A stretch of 10,824 nt of DNA from a bacterium (lineage in GTDB: Bacteria; Patescibacteriota; Gracilibacteria; JAUYGZ01), in NCBI GenBank assembly GCA_030699855.1, contig JAUYKR010000116.1, positions 1 to 10,824 on the forward strand, read 5' to 3'. The notes under the pieces were generated by a model, which was not told the origin of the DNA, made no database searches, and was given only the letters and a program-made list of their open reading frames with translations. Every line of letters begins with the position of its first letter. Position 1 is the first letter of the stretch. The translations under genes and the position numbers were made by a program. Shown piece after piece: positions 6,206 through 10,824 of this stretch.

Positions 6206-7711
6206 TTATTGGAGGACGGGGAGCCCGTTCTTATTTTTTTCCAGTTCGGCGTGGCTTCTTTTGCGCTGCTCCTCCCACTTTGTCAGGGTGGCATCGTCGA
6301 AGTCTCCCACGGGGTACTTTCCATCCAGGCAGGCCATGCAATAGCGCTTGACGTTATTTTTTTTCTTATAGCGAACGGCCTTGGCAAGGTCCTCTATGTC
6401 TTGATAAAACAGCGCATCAGCGCCAATCTTTTTGGCAATTTCTTCTTCCGTCAGTTTATTGGCTACAAACTCTTCCCGCGTGGGCATGTCGATGCCGTAG
6501 TAGCAAGGATTGCGCAGAGGAGGGGACGCGGAGGCAAAATAGACTTTATTTGCCCCGGCTTCTCGCATCATATCGATGATGGCCTTGGAGGTATTGCCGC
6601 GCACGATCGAATCATCCACCAAGAGAATATTTTTTCGTCGGACTTCCAAAATAATGGGTGTTAACTTGTAGCGGATAGATTTCTGGCGAGCACCCTGGTC
6701 CGGCATAATAAAGGTTCGACCGATGTAGCGGTTTTTGATCAAGCCCTCGCGATAGGGCTTCTTCAACACCACAGAAGCCGCTAATGCGGCCTCGCGGGCG
6801 CTGTCCGGAACGGGCATGACCACGTCGATCTGAAGATTGGCTTTTTTTATTTTTTTCCCGAGGAGCTCACCCATTCTCATGCGGGCTTTGTGAACGGAAA
6901 TGTTATCCATCAGTGAATCCGGACGAGCCAGGTAGATGTGCTCGAACACGCAGGGGCGATGCGGTTCCTGATGAATGATTTTTCGATGAACATTCCGGTC
7001 CTCATCGATGACCACCATTTCGCCCGGAGCCACGTCTCCCATCAGCTCAAACCCCAGAATGTCAACGGCCACCGATTCGGAGGCAAAAATGTATTCGTCC
7101 GGCTTCCCCTCGGTGCTGCGCTTCCCCATGACCAAAGGGCGAATGCCGTGAGGATCGCGAAAGGCGATCAGGCCTTTTCCTCCGATGTAGCCAACGATCG
7201 AATATCCTCCTCTGGCGCGGCTGAAGAGTTTTTTGCACGCTTTCCAGAGGTGGTCCATCGCAAACTGGTTCTTATTCTTATGGGCCAGTTTAATCAGCGA
7301 GCTGCGGAAGATGTGGAGGATGGCCTCCACGTCGCATTCGGAACTGACATTGCAAAGATCTTCTTCGGCAATTTGTTTTTTCAACTCATAAAAGTTAAAA
7401 AGATTGCCGTTCTGGGCCATGGCAATTCCATATGGCATTTGACAAGAAAACGGCTGGGCATTTTCAATGCCGACCCCGCCAATGGTGGGGTAGCGAACAT
7501 GGCCGATTCCGGCATTGCCTTTCAATCTCGCCATGCTCCTGCTTCGGAATACTTCTTTCACCAGACCCAGTCCTTTTTTTTCGTGAAAACGTTGGCCGCT
7601 GTAGGTCATGATTCCGGCGGCATCTTGCCCGCGGTGTTGGAGCAGGGTCATGCCGTCGTAGAGATCCTGGGCGACGGGCTGATTGGCGATGATGCCGATA
7701 ATGCCACACAT
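6206..7711 (-). CDS. purF: Amidophosphoribosyltransferase (glutamine PRPP amidotransferase)
   Basis: First committed enzyme of purine synthesis: PRPP plus glutamine gives phosphoribosylamine. 501 residues, a usual length. The N-terminal glutaminase domain starts MCGIIGI, with C2 as the nucleophile exposed by Met removal, so there is no propeptide of the kind found in B. subtilis. GHVRYPT (70-76) and AQNGNLFN (99-106) bind glutamine. The PRPP loop LLVDDSIVRGNTS is at 363-375. The four cysteines matching the B. subtilis Fe-S ligands are all present: C254, C403, C458 and C461 (YCMACLDGKYP), so it is predicted to be a Fe4S4, oxygen-sensitive form. A charged C-terminal extension follows 470. The ATG at 7711 is 11 bases after the folD stop, with no Shine-Dalgarno. 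Operon partners are folD upstream and the sugar transferase downstream. Confidence 0.97.
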   Translation of the reverse strand: MCGIIGIIANQPVAQDLYDGMTLLQHRGQDAAGIMTYSGQRFHEKKGLGLVKEVFRSRSMARLKGNAGIGHVRYPTIGGVGIENAQPFSCQMPYGIAMAQNGNLFNFYELKKQIAEEDLCNVSSECDVEAILHIFRSSLIKLAHKNKNQFAMDHLWKACKKLFSRARGGYSIVGYIGGKGLIAFRDPHGIRPLVMGKRSTEGKPDEYIFASESVAVDILGFELMGDVAPGEMVVIDEDRNVHRKIIHQEPHRPCVFEHIYLARPDSLMDNISVHKARMRMGELLGKKIKKANLQIDVVMPVPDSAREAALAASVVLKKPYREGLIKNRYIGRTFIMPDQGARQKSIRYKLTPIILEVRRKNILLVDDSIVRGNTSKAIIDMMREAGANKVYFASASPPLRNPCYYGIDMPTREEFVANKLTEEEIAKKIGADALFYQDIEDLAKAVRYKKKNNVKRYCMACLDGKYPVGDFDDATLTKWEEQRKRSHAELEKNKNGLPVLQ

Positions 7712-7722
7712 AGAGAAGGGGA

Positions 7723-8571
7723 TTAAGAAATTTGTCTCTCGGCCGCCCGAACGGTATTTTCAACGATGGCGTAGATGGTCATCGGTCCCACTCCGCCCGG
7801 AACTGGAGTAATCCAGGAGCACTGAGCTGCGACTGCCTCAAAGTCCACATCGCCGCAAGCCTCTCCGTTCAGTTGGGCGTAGCCGGCATCGATAACGATA
7901 GCGTCTTTTTTCACCCAGTCCTTTTTCACCAGCTTGGGAGTTCCGGTGGCGGCGATGATCATATCGGCGCGGCGGCAGTGATCTTCGATGTGCTTGCTCT
8001 TCGAATGACAGACGGTGACGGTAGCGCTTCGATTGATGAGCATGACCGAGATCGGTTTTCCGATCAGGTTGGACCGGCCCAGTACGGTCACGTCCATACC
8101 CTTGACATCAATATCGTAAGCGTCGATCAGGCGAATGATTCCCAACGCCGTCGCCGGAGGAAGATCCTCGAATTCCTTACCCAAAAACATCTTACCCAGA
8201 TTGTAGGCCTGAAAGCCATCAGCGTCTTTTTTTGGGTCCATGGCGCGGGTGATCTGAGGCACACTCAAATGCTGCGGCAGTGGAAGTTGAATCATCATGC
8301 CGTGAACGGTCTGGTCCTGATTGAGCGCTTCAATCTTCTCGAGAATTTCCTCCTGAGAAACGGACTCTTCATATTTGAGGATTTGAGAAACGATTCCAAT
8401 CTCTTCAGATGCTTTTTGTTTCATCCGGACATAGGCCTGAGACGCCGGATTTTCTCCGATCAGGAAGAATACCAGTTTGGGATTAATCCCATGCTTTTTC
8501 AAAGCCTGTACCCGAGGTTTTAGCTCTCCAAACAGTTTGGTGGCGACTTTTTTCCCATCCAAGATTTGCAC
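7723..8571 (-). CDS. folD: Bifunctional methylene-THF dehydrogenase / methenyl-THF cyclohydrolase
   Basis: Interconverts 5,10-methylene-THF and 10-formyl-THF with NADP in the cytoplasm, feeding the formyl transfers of purine synthesis. 282 residues, the normal length. The catalytic tyrosine and lysine are in YVRMKQKASEEIGI (Y47, K51), followed by QLPLP (95-99), DADGF (116-120), the nucleotide-binding GRSNLIGKP (165-173) and TPVPGGVGPMT (255-265). One oddity: the near-universal PCTPxG motif reads PATALG (139-144), losing both the Cys and the second Pro. The ATG at 8571 gives the family N-terminus MQILDGKKVA and lies about 19 bases below a predicted start site, without a Shine-Dalgarno. It is the first gene of the folD-purF-transferase run, an arrangement that couples one-carbon supply to purine synthesis. 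Confidence 0.97.
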   Translation of the reverse strand: MQILDGKKVATKLFGELKPRVQALKKHGINPKLVFFLIGENPASQAYVRMKQKASEEIGIVSQILKYEESVSQEEILEKIEALNQDQTVHGMMIQLPLPQHLSVPQITRAMDPKKDADGFQAYNLGKMFLGKEFEDLPPATALGIIRLIDAYDIDVKGMDVTVLGRSNLIGKPISVMLINRSATVTVCHSKSKHIEDHCRRADMIIAATGTPKLVKKDWVKKDAIVIDAGYAQLNGEACGDVDFEAVAAQCSWITPVPGGVGPMTIYAIVENTVRAAERQIS

Positions 8572-8596
8572 GAAAAATCTGTAAAATGATATTAAA

Positions 8597-8624
8597 ATTG
8601 TAGAAGTTTTTCAAAAAATGTCAA
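8597..8624 (-). promoter_or_regulatory. Predicted promoter of the folD-purF operon
   Basis: Minus-strand TTGACA (8624-8619), a 16-base spacer and TACAAT (8602-8597) give a near-consensus sigma70-type promoter, with a predicted start around 8590 and a leader of about 19 bases. The -35 box lies within the phased TCAAAAAATG repeats. Confidence 0.6.
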
Positions 8625-8640
8625 AAAATGGTCAAAAATG
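8611..8640. repeat. Phased A-tract direct repeats in the folD/SLH divergent region
   Basis: TCAAAAAATG occurs twice in tandem (8611-8620, 8621-8630), with a near copy GTCAAAAATG at 8631-8640. The period of 10 to 11 bases puts the A-tracts on the same helix face, which should bend the DNA. The repeats overlap the folD -35 box and lie upstream of the SLH gene promoter. Confidence 0.75.
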
Positions 8641-8674
8641 AGCTTGAAAGTTTAGAAAAAGAGTTCCACTCCCT

Positions 8675-8704
8675 TTTCCAATGAGATCTTTCGGAGTATA
8701 CTCC
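8675..8704 (+). promoter_or_regulatory. Candidate promoter of the SLH gene with a 12-base perfect palindrome
   Basis: GGAGTATACTCC (8693-8704) is a perfect palindrome containing a -10-like TATACT (8697-8702). A weak -35-like TTTCCA (8675-8680) lies 16 bases upstream. This would start transcription near 8709, some 15 bases before the ATG. A regulator site overlapping the -10 box is possible. A second A/T-rich -10 candidate, TTAATAAT, occurs at 8711-8718, too close to the ATG for a normal leader. Confidence 0.4.
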
Positions 8705-8723
8705 TCAGGCTTAATAATTTTGG

Positions 8724-10544
8724 ATGAAGAGAAAGACTTGCGCCCTGCTCTCAGCAAGTATCGTTGTGCTCTTTTTGGTCGAATCAGCTCTGGCTCAGAG
8801 CTGCGAGAGTGGGGTATCGTACCTTCTTCCTCCGCGATCGGCGCTCATCGTTGATGGGCGGTCAATAGAGAACGAGACAGAGAGGGGCTTGAGGGTGCTC
8901 CAAAAAAGTGACACCGAAGTCGTTCATGTTCCCAAGAGCGTCAGTGGTGCGCAGCTGCTTTCCCATCAGTTCCGCGTCAACGTATCTCCGGATTCGGTTG
9001 TCGAAGTGGGTTCGGTGATGACCTTGAAAGCCGGCAGCATCCACTTTGCCAGCACCGCCGATCCGTCGGCTCCCATGACGCTGCGCTTGGCCAATCAGAT
9101 GGAACTGTCATTTCAGTCAGCCCAGTTTTTAGCTTTTGCCGGCGGCGATGGATCACAGTATGCCGTTAAGGTTTTGGAGGGAGAGGTGGTGGTCAAGAAC
9201 ATCCCTTTTAACCAGTCGGCCACGGTATCGACGCTGACCGCCACACATACCGATTCCAGCGGACGTCTTCTCATTCCCTATGTTTACCGTGTTCCCGATC
9301 AGCCCTGGTGGCTGTCTCAAGACTATCGTTATGGTTTCGATCCGCTTCCTCTCGCCCATGCGGGAGGTGACCAGCGCGTGTTGGGAAACCTTCCCGTGAT
9401 GCTCGACGGTGAGAAGTCGAATTTCAAAACGGGTGATATTTTTGAGTGGACCTTAATTAAGGGGCCTCGCGATCGCAGCGGAAAGGAAGTTAAGGAAGTA
9501 GCCTTTGATACGACCAATATTGTTAAACCTCTTTTCACTCCTGCCGTTGAAGGCGAGTATCACTTCACTCTTCAGGTCACCAGCGAAAGCGGTGAGAAGA
9601 GCAATTGTGATTCTGTTGCGGTATATGCGGGTAAGCACTACCTCTTACCCATTGAGGTTTTTCCAGACGTGCCGGTTGAGCATCTCAACAATGTTGCCAT
9701 TACGTACCTCTATCAAAAGGGCGCCATGAGAGGGTCGCAAAATCCTGAAACAGGTGAAATAGTGTTTCGCCCGCAACAGACGATCAACCGGGTGGAAATT
9801 TTGAAGAGTGTTTTTGAAAACCTTAGGAAATCCATTCCTCGAAAAGATCAATTGTCGGCTCTGGAGGTGCCCCTGTTCCTCGACGTAGAGTTTGACCACT
9901 GGTTTGCCCCCTATGTATACCTGGCAAAAAAGGAGGGAATCGTGGCGGGAAATGAAGGGTTCTACCGTCCTGCGGATGAGGTGACGCTGGTGGAAGCTCT
10001 TAAAATTATTACCAAAGCTGGTCAAATCAGCTTCGATGCTTTCCAAAATACGTCTGGAGTCCCATATTCCGATGCGGAAGAGGGAGCCTGGTATGTCCCT
10101 TATCTTTTTTTCGCCAGGAAGTACAACCTCATCGACCCCGATGTACATGGGAAAATACGTCCCGATCAGCCCTTGTCTCGAGCTCAATTCGCAGAAATCC
10201 TCTACAGGATGGACAGTATAAATGTACTGGAGAAGAGAGGTCTGTTGGTGGGCGTTCTGAGGCGATTGCCTGCCCGGGCGGGGCTTTCCAACGCGGAAAT
10301 ATATATCTACAAAGCCGTGGATGACGGTGACGGGCAGGTCGGGACTGATGACCTTTTAAAAAAAGGTGATCTCTTCCTGCGAACTTCTACCAGGGACGAT
10401 GGTCGTTTTGAGGCTTCTCTGCCAATCCATACCAAATTCTATGTTGAAGCTCTCTTTGGCGACGATGCCTCGGTCAATCGTGTCATTGTCGAGACAGATG
10501 AGGGCCAGGAGACCAGCGTTGAATTGGAGATCCAGCCTGACTAA
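8724..10544 (+). CDS. Secreted FecR-like / PKD-like / triple S-layer homology (SLH) protein
   Basis: 606 residues. A signal peptide (MKRKTCALLS...) has a hydrophobic core at about 7-20 and a likely signal peptidase I cut after ALA at 22-24. Residues about 85-160 resemble a FecR domain (VVEVGSVMTLKAGSIHFAS, then KVLEGEVVVKN). Residues about 210-302 look like a PKD/Ig fold (AHAGGDQRV, MLDGEKS, FEWTLIKGP, YHFTLQVTSESG). Three SLH domains follow at about 311-370, 384-435 and 446-498, with typical cores such as FLDVEFDHWFAPYVYLAKKEGIV. SLH triplets usually bind pyruvylated secondary wall polymer and anchor proteins to the wall. The last part, about 505-606, resembles a carboxypeptidase-regulatory-like beta domain with an Asp-rich loop (DDGDGQVGTDDL, 533-544) that may bind calcium. 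The ATG at 8724 directly precedes a good signal peptide; no Shine-Dalgarno. The FemAB gene follows by 11 bases, probably in one transcript. Confidence 0.9.
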   Translation: MKRKTCALLSASIVVLFLVESALAQSCESGVSYLLPPRSALIVDGRSIENETERGLRVLQKSDTEVVHVPKSVSGAQLLSHQFRVNVSPDSVVEVGSVMTLKAGSIHFASTADPSAPMTLRLANQMELSFQSAQFLAFAGGDGSQYAVKVLEGEVVVKNIPFNQSATVSTLTATHTDSSGRLLIPYVYRVPDQPWWLSQDYRYGFDPLPLAHAGGDQRVLGNLPVMLDGEKSNFKTGDIFEWTLIKGPRDRSGKEVKEVAFDTTNIVKPLFTPAVEGEYHFTLQVTSESGEKSNCDSVAVYAGKHYLLPIEVFPDVPVEHLNNVAITYLYQKGAMRGSQNPETGEIVFRPQQTINRVEILKSVFENLRKSIPRKDQLSALEVPLFLDVEFDHWFAPYVYLAKKEGIVAGNEGFYRPADEVTLVEALKIITKAGQISFDAFQNTSGVPYSDAEEGAWYVPYLFFARKYNLIDPDVHGKIRPDQPLSRAQFAEILYRMDSINVLEKRGLLVGVLRRLPARAGLSNAEIYIYKAVDDGDGQVGTDDLLKKGDLFLRTSTRDDGRFEASLPIHTKFYVEALFGDDASVNRVIVETDEGQETSVELEIQPD

Positions 10545-10555
10545 TTTTTAAATCA

Positions 10556-10824
10556 TTGATATTGTCCGAAGATGATGTGCTAGAAATTGTTGACCCAGTC
10601 GACTGGGAAAAGTCTCCAGTTCTTCAAGATCAGGGGATTTTCTTACAGTCCGCTTTGCAGAAGCGGCTCTGCGAGTCTTTGGGTCAGTCGACTTGGCTGT
10701 TTCGGCATGCCGGAGTTCGCGCCCTCGTAACCAAGGTGCAGGCGCGCAGGGGAACCTTTTTCTTTTTGCCGTATGGCCCCTTGCTGGTTGATGATCTGGA
10801 AAAAACATCTCTCAAATCTTTTTT
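10556..10824 (+). CDS. FemAB/FemX-family peptidoglycan aminoacyltransferase, N-terminal part (cut by window edge)
   Basis: The frame is open from 10541 to the right edge without a stop. It contains no early ATG; possible starts are TTG 10556, TTG 10562 or GTG 10577, so the start is uncertain. The translated part reads in pieces FLQSALQKRLCESLG, then RHAGVRALVTKVQARRG, then TFFFLPYGPLL. That order (FLQS, helix ending in LG, basic strand, fffLPYGPLL) is typical of the N-terminal acetyltransferase-like domain of FemA/FemX proteins. They transfer amino acids from aminoacyl-tRNA to the peptidoglycan precursor to build the interpeptide bridge; some related members have other acceptors. It begins 11 bases after the SLH stop (12 to the TTG), suggesting co-transcription with an envelope theme. 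Only about 90 residues are visible, so the identity rests on the N-terminal motif. Confidence 0.75.
   Translation, partial: MILSEDDVLEIVDPVDWEKSPVLQDQGIFLQSALQKRLCESLGQSTWLFRHAGVRALVTKVQARRGTFFFLPYGPLLVDDLEKTSLKSF

Noticed and set aside
6938..7726. 262-codon open frame on + opposite purF
   Set aside because: It is antisense to a gene with all expected PurF motifs and has no recognisable domain itself.
7732..8523. 263-codon open frame on + opposite folD
   Set aside because: Mirror of the folD codon pattern; no motif, signal or promoter context of its own.

Overview
The window comes from a bacterium with about 50% GC that uses the standard code: TGA ends cysS, the UPF0104 gene and the sugar-phosphate transferase gene at natural C-termini. 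That argues against the Gracilibacteria/SR1 UGA-glycine code. The gene mix is large secreted Ig/FN3 and SLH proteins next to housekeeping genes, almost no Shine-Dalgarno sites and short leaders. This would fit a Peregrinibacteria-like member of the Candidate Phyla Radiation, but that is a low-confidence inference from style only.

Layout. (1) Bases 2-1828 (+): 3' part of a large exported Ig-like/fibronectin III protein with a C-terminal membrane anchor. (2) 1898-4567 (+): cysS, with an unusual in-frame heptamer repeat, then a long imperfect palindrome starting at its stop codon, then a UPF0104/MprF-flippase-like membrane protein. (3) 4550-5105 (-): an AT-rich DinJ/YafQ-type toxin-antitoxin pair whose toxin 3' end overlaps the end of the UPF0104 gene. 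(4) 5172-8571 (-): a tight three-gene run, transcribed folD then purF then a WecA/TagO-type undecaprenyl-phosphate sugar-1-phosphate transferase, with gaps of 11 and 8 bases. (5) 8572-8723: a divergent promoter region with phased repeats and a perfect palindrome. (6) 8724-10544 (+): a secreted FecR-like/PKD-like/three-SLH protein. (7) 10556 to the right edge (+): the N-terminal part of a FemAB-family peptidoglycan aminoacyltransferase.

How the genes fit together. Envelope functions dominate: two exported surface proteins, a polyprenyl-phosphate glycan initiator, a lipid-flippase-like protein and a peptidoglycan cross-bridge enzyme. The metabolic part is one-carbon/purine synthesis: FolD supplies 10-formyl-THF, which the purine pathway begun by PurF consumes, so their co-transcription makes sense. 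No stretch over 300 bases lacks a gene; the longest gap is 8572-8723. I saw no rRNA, tRNA, CRISPR array, IS element or integrase. No complete new system is evident. The best leads are the repeat-derived insertion in CysS, the palindrome after it, and the possible non-LPXTG anchoring signal at the end of the first protein.
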